From: Luidia sarsii
Taxonomy: Eukaryota > Echinodermata > Asteroidea > Paxillosida > Luidiidae
Direction of reading: 5' to 3'
DNA length: 64,000 bases
NCBI GenBank assembly: GCA_949987565.1
Contig: OX465104.1
Location: forward strand, 7,574,805-7,638,804
Every line of letters starts with the position of its first letter. The first letter of the stretch is position 1. Below the pieces are notes generated by a model. That model was not told where the DNA came from, ran no database searches, and saw only the letters and a list, made by a program, of their open reading frames with translations. Of the stretch, positions 1-12,989 are shown piece after piece. The translations under genes were made by a program, and so were the position numbers.

Positions 1-169
1 CATGGTCATCACAGCTCCTTTCTATGCGGTTCCCACACTTTGCTAGTATAAGGAAGTTCCCCTACTGGTACTACCGTACGTGGATACGGTGTTCTCTTCC
101 TCTCTGACAATACAAAGCATTTCATATTGCTCCCCCCCAGATAAAAACAAGTAAAGCTTCTTACGGTAA

Positions 170-533
170 TTAAAGCCCCTACACAACATTGGTAAGATCG
201 AAAAACAGAAATGTTACACACAAAAACTTACACAGTTTGAAGATGGTTATAGTAGAAACCTCTCACTGATATATTTCTGCCTAAAGAGATGTATTTTGGG
301 AGAAATGAGTAAAAGAAATAGTTTACGTCTCACCGAGATCTAAACTATTTTTCGGTAACAGTACGGCATTGAATGCTGCATTTTCGCAAAACAAATGAAG
401 CGGTTTTCACGATTTTCTCGAGACTCGGATTGAGCTGAAATTTTCACAGGTGTGCTATTTCATGCATATGTTGGATCAGACAACGTATGGATGCTATTCT
501 TTGACCTCGACCAATGTTGTGTAGGGGCTTTAA
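170..533 (+). mobile_element. TTAA MITE, copy 1 (full length)
   Basis: Terminal inverted repeats TTAAAGCCCCTACACAACAT and its complement bound about 360 bp with no coding capacity. TTAA at both ends suggests a piggyBac-like target site. Internal landmarks are 'gatggttatagtagaaacct' and 'cacaggtgtgctatttcatg'. Confidence 0.8.
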
Positions 534-1658
534 AGCCAGTTCATAATCCGTGACTACGATCTGATTGTCAGATTTCGACCTTTGTAATTTAAACCTTACT
601 CAAAAGCTATTTAAAACAAAACGTACCAGTACTTTTGACCAGGAATTTGAACCAGGATACAGGTACTACATGTATGTACTGTAATGCTGCACACTCCATA
701 GTGGAAATAATGCATTGTACTCATGTACTGTACCATGAACATGCGATAAAATACCAGGTAATTTGAGAACTTTCCGCAAATACCCCCAGAAAATTAAATA
801 TAATGCCACTTCCCTGGTACCGGTGTTTGCGGTTGAACTTCTGTTAACGGTATCAAAGATTAACAAGTATTTCTCACGCGGCAAACACGATTCGTCATCG
901 GCATCTATACGTGTACTTTGCTCAGCTCCAGAGCTAAGAACATCTTGCAAGGGGTGCATGTAAAAAAAAAAAAATTATTCACTCCACACTGTAGTCCACA
1001 CAATGGTCGACCCTTTCATGTTACGCTTGCTGGTTTTTTTTTTTGGGTTTTTTTTTTGGGGGGGGGGTTTTGGGGGGGATGATGCATCAATTTTGACAGT
1101 TCCACGGCAGCCAAGCCATCTCTTTAACTGCACGCTGCAGTATTTATCCAAATCAATTCAGCCGTCGGAAGAGCGCACGAACTAACCGCAGTGGGAGACC
1201 GAGAGTGGGCCTTGTGCTGAGGCTGATGGAGAGTCTAATGTATTATCCATGACAGGCAGAATGATAGAGAGAGTTAAGGAGCGAAGCCCAAGCTGAATGG
1301 ACTGTCTTTGTCTTTGTCTTTCCTTCCCCACTACAGTGTATAAGCCTACAATCAATCGGGGGTCCACCTTGACTACTTCGTCAACTGACCAGCCACTGGC
1401 CACCAGTCCACCAGACTTCAATTCAAACTGGCCGGCCAATTTTTTTCAACTGACCTACATTTCTCAATGGAATTGCAGAGCTGTGCCTCATTACAGAAAC
1501 ATGGCAAAAATCCCAGCATTTTGATGGAACTGAGGCCAGATTGGGATAGAGAGAATGGTTGTGATTTTGCTTACTTGTACCGTATGTTCTTCTCAGTGTT
1601 GTTCTTCATGGTCTAGAATGTTTCTTTGAACACTCACAGTCAAAAACCATGATTGGAA

Positions 1659-2045
1659 GTATGGCCAGCCAGGCCAGTTGGGGATGGTCTTCAACTGGCC
1701 AGCCAGGCCAGTTGGGGATGGTCTTCAACTGGCCAGCCAGGCCAGTTGGGGATGGTCTTCAACTGGCCAGCCAGGCAGTTGAGGATGGCCTTCAAATGGC
1801 CAGCCAGGCCAGTTGGGGATGGTCTTCAAATGGCCAGCCAGGCCAGTTGGGGATGGTCCTCAACTGGCTAGCCAGGCCAGTTGAGGATGGCCTTCACCTG
1901 GCGAGCCAGGCCAGTTCAGGGTGGCCTTCAACTGGCCGATCAGGATAGTTGAGGATGGCCTTCAACTGGCCAGCCAGGCTAGTCGAGGATAACCTTCACC
2001 TGGCTAGCCAGATCAGTTGGGGATGGTCTTCAACTGGCCTAAGAC
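1659..2045 (+). repeat. 34-bp GC-rich minisatellite
   Basis: About eleven units of CTGGCCAGCCAGGCCAGTTG plus GGGATGGTCTTCAA. The first four are nearly identical and later ones diverge. Because 34 is not a multiple of 3 and the unit lacks stops, long frames run through it that are not genes. A lone related unit occurs at 39066-39115. Confidence 0.85.
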
Positions 2046-2439
2046 AATTCTTCCAACTGTCATTTGGACACCAGGCTGAAGGTACCCGGTACAAACACTG
2101 TAAACCTCTGCTTACAATGCTCCAACCAAACGCACTACCCCGAGTGCATTTTCATCCGCCAGTGCAAATTCAATATGGTGACGGTGCTGTTACGCTGTAT
2201 CAATCTGTTTGCAGCTGATTTCACTCCAAGCCGATCGGTTCACCCTACACTTCTGCTCAGACTCCCACCCACTCAAGCATTAGACAATAATACCACTAGG
2301 TGGCTGCCTGGAGTTTAATCTCTCTTTCATATGAACTGCCAGGGATTAACCTCAAATTTTACACTCGCGCGGCCTTCAGACCCAAACCCACCCACGGAAA
2401 ATTGCATTTTAATTTTTAATGATATCAAAAATTAGGAGG

Positions 2440-2535
2440 GCCTAACGTCTCCATCGTAGCAGGACCTTTTCTCAGAAAGGCAGAAGAAAACCAGAGAAAG
2501 TTCCTGCTAAGATCAAAATGTCAGGGCCTCCTTAT
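2440..2535. repeat. GACGTTTCGATCC snapback, decayed
   Basis: Arms 'ggagggcctaacgtctcc' and 'aaaatgtcagggcctcc' flank 'gcaggaccttttctc' and 'agttcctgc'. Confidence 0.55.
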
Positions 2536-2968
2536 TTTTTATATATCTGCCTTTTGGTCATTTCAGTCAGTCAGAACATCTTTGCATACTATCATTTTTA
2601 ATGACGGTATTAAAAATTAAAAAAATTTAAGGAGGCTCTCAGTACGAAAGGGATAACTGGTTATATGCGGCAGTCCCGCAACATTCTACAATACACGGTA
2701 TCTTTACTGAGCAGTCCTCAGCTCTGATTTGCATGCTATCAAATTTCACAACCAGTACTCAAGAGCGTATGCCTTACGCGATGCCGTCCCCTCTTGTACC
2801 GATTCCTGAGGTTGTTGTGGGAGGGTTTGCCAATGAGCGTTAAGTCTTCGTGTTTTACTCTTCCTCTTTCATTTCAAATTCATCCTCCCAAAAATTCTTA
2901 AACGTCAAGTGAATTTGAACTACAGTATGACAAGGTTGTCACTGATTAATATTATATTGCAAACTACT

Positions 2969-3158
2969 GTACAGTGGAATGTCGCTATAACAAACATCCC
3001 GGGATCCATGAAAAATTTTCAGTCTAGCGGTCGTTCATTATAGCAGTTGCGGCCACATATTTTGTACACAAAATTTGGGAGCCAAAGGGCATGTTCGTTA
3101 TAACCGAATATTCGGTATATCAGCGTTCGTTATAGCAACGTTCCACTATACTGTACAG
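2969..3158. mobile_element. ACAGTGGAATGTCGC foldback MITE, copy 1
   Basis: Imperfect terminal inverted repeats TACAGTGGAATGTCGCTATA and TATAGCAACGTTCCACTATA bound about 190 bp; internal text 'gcggccacatattttgtaca'. A second copy is in F8A intron 8. Confidence 0.75.
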
Positions 3159-4024
3159 TGGTGTATATAAATATCATAATTATAAACTGGGTCTTATCTT
3201 TTACTATGCATTTTGTATTCTTTATCATTTTTTATTGTGGCAGGGGTGCTGTTAATTTTGTCTATTTGTTTTCATTAATTGGATTCAATGCTGTATTGTT
3301 TTAATACACATGGGTACATGTACTGTATATCCACACATATTTTGTGTTCTTTCTGGTGACATAATGACTGAAATGAAATGCCAGAATGGGTCTTGGATTG
3401 GTCAAACCCTTGGTCATGAGAACCATATCCACGGGCACGTTCACCACAGAAAATGTCATTCCGTGATTTCACTGACAGCTCTGGTTTGAGTTGAGCCACG
3501 TATGTACACCGGTACACGCACACTGGCAATGTTGTGCTGTGCACCCCGGCGCAGCTTACCAGTCCCAGCTTTAATCAAATTGCATTTGCAGCCAAAAGCA
3601 CTCTATAAATCAATTTGTTCCCCCCGAAAAAAAACTATTAGGTCAAATCTGATAGCAAGCATCGTTCCTTGCCTCACTGCACACGAGTCAACTGATGTCG
3701 TCTTAGCATTTGGACGAGGGAACCCTTGACGACGACTCCCGAGTTCAAAATGCATTTTCTGTATCTGAAAGTGAAAAGGCCCGGGCATATGCCACCGTGT
3801 AGGGTTTATGGGTAACCGAGCCGCTAGCTAGAGCCGAGTACATGTCACCAGGACTCCAGGAGGGGACCAGGGTTCCAATGAAAGGCCAATGGATTCTTAT
3901 CAGATTTCAGCTGACAATCGCATAGAAGGGACTGGCAGAGGCATCATAGGTCACTGAGCCGTCAAACTGGTCTCTCCACCAGAGCTCAAGTACAGTAGCT
4001 GATGTAAAAATACGGTAACCTCAA

Positions 4025-4190
4025 TAGGGCTGTTCCCACTACACCAAATAAACGTGATTATTTGGATCGCGATTGGAATCGCGATTAAAACTCCACTTTT
4101 TTTGCGTGTGGGGACGCAATAAACGCGATTATTAGTGGGTTTTTGAATTGCGATTTAAATCGCGATTATTTTCGTAGCCCTAATAGCCCT
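4025..4190. mobile_element. GCGATT foldback element, short form
   Basis: Starts GGGCTGTTCCCACTACACCA and is built from AATCGCGATT palindromes; it ends near 'tagccctaatagccct'. No SINE inside. Confidence 0.6.
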
Positions 4191-4339
4191 AATAAATGCT
4201 GATCATCTGGCCAACCCCCTCCAAGAAATATCTTTATACGGGTAGGGTATTCCATAAATCAGGGACCAACTTGTGACATTGTGGTGTCCCATCACTTACA
4301 TATAAAACCATTCAGCTTTCCTGCATGTAATACTGTAAC

Positions 4340-4480
4340 AACTTAATGAAACAAAAAGTCATACCGGTATACAAACAAGTTGCAAACCGCTGACTGACTA
4401 AAACTACCAAAATGCAAATCTCAAAATTTAGTGGGCCTGACGTTTCGATCCTAGCAGGACCTTTCTCAAAGGCAGAGTGA
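4340..4480 (+). repeat. GACGTTTCGATCC single arm
   Basis: 'gcaaaccgctgactgactaa' then GTGGGCCTGACGTTTCGATC and 'aggacctttctcaaaggcag'. Confidence 0.65.
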
Positions 4481-5037
4481 CAAGGACAAAACAGATTCAA
4501 CCATAATGGTCTCAACATCCAGGAGGGTAATGACTAACACCATGCTACTTTCTGATAATCCTTCTTTTGTGTTCACTCCTCCATACTTCTCTCGTTGATC
4601 TTTCCCCCTCTTCTCACTAATCCCTACCCTACTCCTTGCACTTCCATTCCCTTCCACACCAGCTTTACTCTTCATGTATAACATACATGTACTGTTCAAT
4701 CTACAAAGTGGTTCATTACGTTGTTATAATATTAAATATTACATGCCTGAAAGCTCAATGGTTTCATGATGGGTACACCAAAATGTCACAAGGTGGAACT
4801 TGGAACTCTGATTTATGGAATTACGGTACCCATATCCATGAGGAAAAAGTAAAATATATGTCTGTGGTTTGTACATCAACAGCCCACATAATGACAAATG
4901 ATTGAGACGAGTGTAGGAATATTTGTGTAGCCATTTTGGCTGATTGTCATTAACCTGCTGTGCGTTCTTTTCCGTGTTGCTTTACCCAATCCCGTTCAGA
5001 ATCACTTTTCTCAACCCACACTGACCAAGTCTTCTGG

Positions 5038-5720
5038 ATCTCCCCCCCAAAAAGGTGTAGGACTTGACGATTTGATCGTAGCAGGACCTTGTCTGCCTGA
5101 GTAAGGTCCTGTTTGGATCGGAACGCTGGGATCTCTAAATCGTTGAGATTTGCAATTTCTGTCATTCAAGTCAGTGAGCAGTTGGCAACATGCATGTATC
5201 TGTACCACTTCAGGTCTCTACATGTACATGTACAAACCCTAGCGAGCATAAATATCTTAAAATTTTGTGGGCCTGACGTTTCGATCCTAGCAGGACCTTT
5301 CTCAAAGGCAGAGTGCATTTTGGTAATTTTAGTCAGTAAGCAGTTTTCAACATTTTTGTATATCACTTTGAGTATAAATATCGAGAATAAAGCGAGTATA
5401 AATTTCATCTCTCTCTCTCTCTCTCTCTCTTTGCCTTTAAGAAAGGTCCTGCTCAATGATCGTCAGGCCCTCTGACTTTTGAGATTTATGCCATGCATGT
5501 CATTTGAGTCAGTGAGCAGTTTGCAACAGTTAGGAATTAACTTTTTTTTGTATGAGAGTAATATACAAAAATGTTGTAAACTGCTTACTAACTACAGTAG
5601 AATTACCAAAGTGCAAATCTCATAAAAGGAAAGAGCCTGACATTTAATCCATGCAGAAGGTCCTGCTACTGTACATGTAGGATCAAAATATCAGACCCTC
5701 TTTTTGTATTACATGAATTT
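5038..5720. repeat. Cluster of four GACGTTTCGATCC arms
   Basis: Arms at about 5060-5130, 5250-5350, 5438-5530 and 5565-5705, in mixed orientations, with a (CT)n run at 5407-5432 between the second and third. Confidence 0.6.
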
Positions 5721-8595
5721 CAATTTGTATTATAAATTTCAATTAAATTTCTAAGACTCAGTACAGGACAGAAGATCAAACGGTGCTTAGATTCCTCAAT
5801 TGTCAAATTGGAGGGGGAAAAAATAATCCTCTAATATGAAGGACAGACAAGGAGGCATGTACACCAGTCCATTACATCCCCGCATGTTAAAACTATTCAG
5901 AAGATGATAACGACGTTGCCTAGATACGGTAAGCTTTCTCTCACGCACAATACCTGCACCTGATGGTGCATCACCATCACATGATTGGGATGAGCAAATA
6001 GGAGAGGACAGTTTCCTTCTCAATCCCCCCCCCCCTGCCGCCGCCCCCGCCCCCGCCGCCTACCCGAAGCCCCTTCACAAGGGCATTGATTAGAGAGTGT
6101 GTCCCTACGCAGGGGCATCCAGGGACACATGCCGCCGCTACACGCTGGGCTCATCAACTGCCAACAATAGCATTAGGCCGCGGAGGTGGGTAAACACAGA
6201 TGACTGGCCAGTCCAGGTGTTCTAATTCAGTCCATTCACTGGGCACATCCATATAACCAACACCGGGAACAATCGGGCGCCGTTGGATCCGTTCAGCTCT
6301 CCATTGACAGAGGGGTCCTTTGATGGGATTTGTTGTCACTCTTGTTGTCCATCAAATTCATTTGTATTGTTCTCTGCGGCAGGTATTCCGCAATTACGCG
6401 CAATGTACACTCACCGGTGATCATTTTGCAAAAGAAAACTGGGGTGGATTTCACAGAGCCTTAAGAGCCATCGTTACTCAGCTCACGGTTACAATAATTA
6501 ATGCATTGTAAAATTACAAGACAGTGTATAGTTTTCATGCAAAGCTCATTGACTTGTGATTGTTATCAGCATTTTTGAAAGACATTTCTTTGTGATTTGG
6601 TTCGCATTTGGGGGATGCTGTTAATTTCTGTTATCATTATTTCTGTTTTTCTGGGGTGTTTTTCAACCGGTATACTATTGTACATATGTTCTAGACTATG
6701 TTCCTCCCAGCAAAATAATTAATGAAATGAATGACATGAAATCGGTTTGGTGAAATCAAATACTGGGTGAAAAAAAATTTAAAAGGTAAATTCACCCATG
6801 AATGGATGTAAAAATTGTGAATAAAGAGGAGTGATATTAATTATTAATCATGTCAATGAATTGGGACGCAATGATGTCTGATCGGTGCAGTATTTTGGGG
6901 TGTGTGTGGGCTGGAGTAGGACGGAATCCCCACAAGTGCAGGATTTCCCCTGCATATTAAAACTGTGAGGTGGTCGACCCCACAGCTTTCATGGGCCATC
7001 CCAGACAATTTGTCTCCAAAAGTTGTCACCTCAGCGGTCAAAAGAATCCCAGGAAAAAAAGAGAAAAAAAAGAGAAATTAATCTTGGGCAAACCAATGCT
7101 TTACAGCCCTGTCCAAGGTTCTGCAGTGCATACTGATAACATTAATGGTGCTTTCTGCACGTCCCATGTCTAATCTGCGAACTATCAGAGGAGAAGACCC
7201 GTGATTCAACCAAACTCGCTTATTCATCAAAATAATGATCAGCTACCACCTCCGGCCATTGAAAACCCATGGGCCCTCCTCTGCAGTTCTAATACTGATG
7301 ATATCCTTGGGAGTTTGGTGTGTACACGATAGTGCAAGTATTATTACGCACACCTCCTACTGGTACTCATACTGTCCCATCCTACTGCATAGTGAAAGGT
7401 GATTGATTTACACAGAGTGCCCCTGAGAGCCCACCACCAGGGTCAGAGATTTGTAACCGGGGTCATTATCGGGGACCTCAACAACACTGCTGGGCTGTAA
7501 TGAGTTGGACGTACTGGCAGATGGGTACAAATCTCTGGGCTCCGGCCCCGGCTGGCTGGCTGGCAGGGATGGGCAAGGAACCAACCTCATTATGGCCAGA
7601 GATTAAAGTAATGAATGTGGAGTAATGAAAAGGTTGTCTGGATCTTGTCGACTCGGGAGAGATCAGGTGCATCTGCATGGTGTTATAATGTACTGTACTT
7701 ATGAACAGAAAATGGTGCCAACTGCTTAAAACAGGAAACTACAAAGAAAATTTATGTGATATTTCTGCACATGTAAATTAGCTCAACATTGTACAGTACG
7801 TAAAATACAGTAAGTAGGCCACCAGCACTGTAGTGTAACTGTTAATATAGAAAACTAAGAAGAGCTCTAAAACTAAGCTCAATAATGTACAGTATGTAAA
7901 ATACAGTATTAACAGTTACACTGTACATGTAGTACACTGTAGCTGTTAATACAGGAAACTAAGAAGACAATGGAATTAAACAAGAAAAAATACTGATTAC
8001 TGGGTGATACATACCTAATAAAGATTGATTGGTAAATGTTTGGTGAAAATACATCTGATATTGTGCACTCATGGAATAGAGCACAGTGGCACAGGCACCA
8101 AGACATATTGAGGGGGCTGTGTTTCTATGGCGATTCAATGAAAGATGACAGAGCTGAAAAGAGGGGTTGAAAAAAAAAAAATCGCTCGGAAGCCATCCGC
8201 AAATCTGGCAGACTGGAGGAAGCCAAATACCAAACGGTGTCGAGGATGGAAGCCCTTGGATTTCAATGTGTCAAATCTAAGCTCACGCGGCGGCTGCCGT
8301 ACTACCGGTACATTGTTCCTGGGCCTGCGCTGCAATTGTTCCGAAGAAAAGGAGAATCAAAATGCTCCTCCACGTTCTGTTATTCTGCCTCGAGGTGGAA
8401 AATCGCCGCCTTCAAGCCCCCGGAACGCCAGAGTCAGCCCCTTTAGAAACGAAGAGTCGTGACGAATTCCTCTTTCCCCCAATTTTTCCTGCCAGTAATT
8501 ATACTCTCCTTGAGGCTTGCTTGTCTCTATCGGTCGCTCATAAATCACAATCAAATTTCATCTGGTCAGGAGGGGTGGGGGGGGGGGGAAACTAG

Positions 8596-9340
8596 GCGAA
8601 AAAAAAGAGGGTACAGTGTACAACATGTACATCTGGTAAGTTTCAATTCGTGGACAACCTTACGCACTCACTGACAGGGTAGGAGAGAAGAGGGGCACAC
8701 ACATGACCTACATGTAGCCAATCGAGATTGTGAGGTTGCCAAAAAAATATATATACAGTGTATATATACCAAAGGTAATTACAGAAAGTGCTAACTGGCT
8801 TCAATGACTAATTGACATTGCTCCCAATGACCTCACAACCCATTATTCCATCACCCTAACACCATGGAGCCATAAAAGCTCCATGCTAACACCGTATCAT
8901 CCCAAACATAACCCCATGCATCCCTACCCATCCCTACCCATCAATGCCATCCAACTTCAGTCCACTCCTAAGCTGGGCAAAAAAAAAGGGTACAGTGAAC
9001 ATGAACATCTGGTAAGTTTCAATTCGTGGACAACCTTACTTACGCACTCACTGACTGCGTAGGAGAAGAGGGGCACACACATGACCTACATGTAGCCAAT
9101 TGAGATTATTTGTGAGGCGGCCAAAAAAAATCAAATCAAATTTCATACCAAAGGTAATTTCAGAAAGTGCTAACTGGTTTCAATGACTATTCTGTCATGG
9201 CTCCCAACGACATCACAACCCATTATTCCATCACCCTAACACCATGGAGCCATAAAAGCTCCATGCTAACACCGTATCATCCCAAACATAACCCCACCCA
9301 TCCCTACCCATCAATGCCATCCAACTTCAGTCCACTCCAT
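8596..9340. repeat. Direct tandem duplication of about 370 bp
   Basis: 8600-8966 and 8975-9336 match closely, from 'tctggtaagtttcaattcgt' through 'ccatggagccataaaagctc' to 'ccaacttcagtccactcc', with a few small indels (an AT microsatellite in copy 1, 'atgcatccctaccc' in copy 1 only). Confidence 0.85.
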
Positions 9341-9414
9341 AGTATCCCCGAGTAAATGAACATGTTTTAATGGGATGACAGTGTGGTGGTGCAATAGTTT
9401 CCAATGTGATATAT

Positions 9415-9530
9415 ACATGTACAAAAATGTTGCAAACTGCTTACTGACTAAAATTACCAAAAGGCAAATCTCAAAATTTAGTGGGCCTGACGTTTCGATC
9501 CTAGCAGGACCTTTCTCAAAGGCAGAGTTT
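9415..9530 (+). repeat. GACGTTTCGATCC single arm
   Basis: 'aaatgttgcaaactgcttac' then GTGGGCCTGACGTTTCGATC, intact to 'caaaggcagag'. Confidence 0.65.
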
Positions 9531-10814
9531 CCAATATGTACACACTGTACTTTAAAATGAGAATGGATGGTACATGTACCAGTAAGTTGTCATCAAAATG
9601 TACATGTGTCTGCCACGCATGATTTGAATGTACAATGTAGATGTCACAGTGTACAGACTGGAATATGTATACTGTACAAAAACAATTTTATAGTTTCCCG
9701 ATTTACAGTAATAGATCAATGTTATGAAAATATACTGTTATTTGAAGCTGTAGAAATGAAATTTATTTTTAAAAAGGGGGAAAAAAGATTTCATCTGAAT
9801 TAAAAAAAAAATGTAACATCTGAATGCAGACGACCAGCTGGATAGACCGACCGACGGAGATCGGTATTACATAGGCTCCGCTCGCACTGCTTCACAGCTC
9901 GCCAAAAATGCAAATCTCAACAGGGCCCGACGTTTCAATGCTAATTAAACCTTTTTTGAGAGAGGTCCTACTCGGAGGCAAAACATTCTGAATCTCTGAC
10001 ATCTTTTATACCCTTACAAATATTGCAGGATTTGGAAAGGAGACCAGACTTCAAGCCGCATTTGCACCGGACAAAAAAAAATAGTGGGAAATATAACAAG
10101 TTCTAAAACAATGTGTAAAGAAACTGGGAAGTGTCTCGGTAAGTTTTACAGGGGGGGGGGGGGGGAGTCCAGCATGAACAGAGCTTTTGACATCAAGATT
10201 TGTGAACTCCTCAACCGAGTTAAGCTTGAGTAGGCCTATGCTTGAGGGCATACATTTTGTTATAACAAATTTCGTAATGCATTTACGTTTACGATGACAT
10301 GATTTTCCCAGAAAGGGTCATCATCAATTGACATCACAGGAATGCGACGCATTCCCTCCTTTAAAAAAAAATCAGTTTACTCATGAGCACTGCGTGTGGT
10401 ATCAAAGTAAACTCTATATTATCGGGGCCGACCTGGTGTCTTGCCGTAAAAACAGACAATGGGAAGGTCTTGAACTTTGGAAGGCAGGCTCAGTCAGGCT
10501 CGGTCTGCGCCCTACCCCCCTGGGCATGGTTCCTGGCAGGCAGAATGACAATGACACCGGGGTGAACAACTCAACAGGTATCCCAATGGGGCTTGTTTGC
10601 ATTGCATGTTTCCCCCTTGCAGCTCCCCCAGAAAATCTGCAACAATAACAACCACTCCTTAGTGACTGATGTCGGCCACTCTCAGACAATTTTCCCAGAC
10701 AATTTATTTTTCTTTTCTGGCTGAGGAGGGAACAAGCAATATTGTGACAGTCGAAGGCGGACTTGAACCAGTTTTCTTTGCTACTGTGCACAAATTCTTA
10801 GTGGAGAAGATGTT

Positions 10815-11115
10815 CAACATACATGTACATGTATGTATAAACAAGCTTTATTGGCTGAAAACATGCAGCACATGACTATGTACATTGTACACATGTAGAC
10901 ATACCAGTAAATGTACATGTACATGTACATGTACATTGTACATTGTACATTGTACATGTACATTGTACATTGTACATTGTACATGTGTGTACATGTGCAG
11001 TTGTGATCCTTGTGTACCGCATTCTTACAATGTACTGTACATACTGTACATGTACTATACACTCGCACTCGTATACAATGTACTGTACATACATGTACAT
11101 GTACATGTACATCTG
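10815..11115. repeat. (TACATG)n and TACATTG tract
   Basis: GTACATGTACATGTAC runs alternate with TACATTGTACATTG. The repeat is self-complementary, so both strands are open in several frames. Confidence 0.85.
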
Positions 11116-11599
11116 TTGCAAAAGCTGGGTGGCAAAGATTTTTAGACGTGTACATTGTAACATTTACAGTATATACACTCTCCAATTTATTTAAGTTACT
11201 ATAGAGGTTTTTCACATTACGTCATTTGCCTGCCAAAGGCTAATTAGCATGTCCGCATGTACACATGTACAAACCTGAACATGTTCAACGTATCAATGCT
11301 TCATCTGTGTACATGATGTACCGGTACATTGTACGACTGTAGAATGTACGGTACGTATGGCTACACATGTGTACTGTACATTAGATTGAATGCAGTTTTC
11401 AACAAAAAGAAAAATCTTCTTTGAGAAACGTCCTGCTATGATTCAAACACCGGGCACTGTCAAGTTTTCAGATTTGCTGTTTGACCATTGAAATAAGTAT
11501 TAAATAATTTCACACCACTTGACTTGGCAATTCCAACGGTCCGGTTCACCCTTTCAAAAATTCATAACCCCAAATAGACAAACATTAAAACAATCAGTC

Positions 11600-12150
11600 T
11601 GTGATTTTCCTGGCAATTAGCTCTGGAGGCACACTTCATTTGTCCATCAGACACGCATGCACGCTCACTGAATTCCAAGTTCCAATCGACCGTGACGGCG
11701 ACGCCAGGCCTGATCAACATGGCTTGATGCTCGATGTCATCAAAATCGGAAGCACGGGCAAAGATGAAGGCATTCCACCCCTATGGTCTTTGACAGCCAG
11801 TTTTCACGAGAAAAAAAAGTACGAGGGGAGGGGGGGGGGGTGAAGTAGCAGCCCGATCATGACTGCAGTTTGCCATGGCTTGTGAATAGACGCATGGATT
11901 GACGGCCTACTTGAAATTAGGGCAAATTTCGGCACATTTCAGTGCATGCATGTATGTATGTATGTAGAGCACGCATCGAGCGGACTCCATTTCAGCCGAT
12001 AGTTGATGATTTTTCCTTGCGCTTCAATTCGGGGCGCCGGCGTTGCATTAAGAGCAAAATATCCAAACGACCGCGGGCAGTGAATGTGATGTCAACAACC
12101 ATTCACGGGGAACTCGGATGAAACAAGGTCTATGACAGAATGGGGGGAGG
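11600..12150. other. Non-repetitive island in the putative CASKIN intron
   Basis: Contains 'cgaccgtgacggcgacgcca' and 'ggggcgccggcgttgcatta', CpG-rich for this region. No recognised coding content. Candidate regulatory DNA. Confidence 0.25.
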
Positions 12151-12399
12151 GGAACATTAAAGAGGAATGGCGAGCCGGATTTTTTATATATTAAAGCTGA
12201 AAATTGTTGATGTCAATCATTTTTACGTGCTAAGGACATGTAAAGTGATGCACATATTTTGCAAAAACTACGTCGTACATTTACATGTACTAACAAAAAT
12301 AATCTCAAAATTTAGTGGGCCTGATGTTTCAGTCCTAGCAGGACCTTTCTCAAAGGCAGAGTGACAAGCTCCCAAAATATCAACTTTGAGTAAATATAC

Positions 12400-12585
12400 T
12401 GGAAGGCTTATGCAAAAATGTTGCAAATTGCTTACTGACTAAAACGACCCAAATACAAATATCAAAAATTTGGAGGGCCTGACGTTTCGATCCTACATGT
12501 AGCAGGACCTTTCTCAAAATGATTCTTCTTTTGAGAAAGGTCCTTCTAGAATCAAACGTCAGGCCCTCCAAATTTTCAATAATAA
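12400..12585. repeat. GACGTTTCGATCC snapback
   Basis: Left arm 'ggagggcctgacgtttcgat' and right arm 'caaacgtcaggccctcc' around a centre near 12522, preceded by 'aaattgcttactgactaaaa'. A single-arm copy lies just upstream at 12295-12362. Confidence 0.7.
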
Positions 12586-12654
12586 TAGAGATCAATAAAG
12601 AAAATAAATACTGTACCAGTAAAAATTTAAAAAATAAAAATTGCATATAAAATT

Positions 12655-12780
12655 TGACTGGACCGTGACTCTGGCTTAACATTCCAGCGCTGGTACCCAA
12701 GGTCTTGGGCTCAAATCCTGGTCCAGTCAAAGTTTCTACGCCATTTTCTAATTGCTTTAAGTTCCAAGTCACAGTTTCCT
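12655..12780 (+). mobile_element. tRNA-derived SINE, decayed
   Basis: Carries GGCTCAAATCCTGGTCCAGT followed by CAAAGTTTCTACGCCATTTT, the box B and tail of the family seen in the F8A introns. Confidence 0.5.
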
Positions 12781-12989
12781 TTAGTTTGTTGAGGACAGCA
12801 AAAAGAATCGAGAGGACCTGATGTTTCAATCCTAGCAGAACCCTTTTCCACAGGGGTACAAGCAGAAAATCAATTTTATTAAACAAGTTTTCACGCTACT
12901 AGATGTGGGACAACTGTATAATATATTATGTATGTCGGTCAATCGTAATCAAATAGGACTGAAATGTTAAGGAAAAAAGGGGTTAATTA

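Noticed and set aside
1649..1948. 99-codon frame with repeated ASQASWGWS
   Set aside because: It is the 34-bp minisatellite read through; the period is not a multiple of three and other frames are equally open.
10814..11215. Cys/Tyr/Met-rich frames of up to 133 codons
   Set aside because: Artefacts of the self-complementary TACATG repeat; the same holds at 20.2-20.9, 28.6-28.95 and 34.15-34.37 kb.
12380..12886. 168-codon minus-strand frame
   Set aside because: Runs through two GACGTTTCGATCC elements and a SINE; no homology, repeat-derived.
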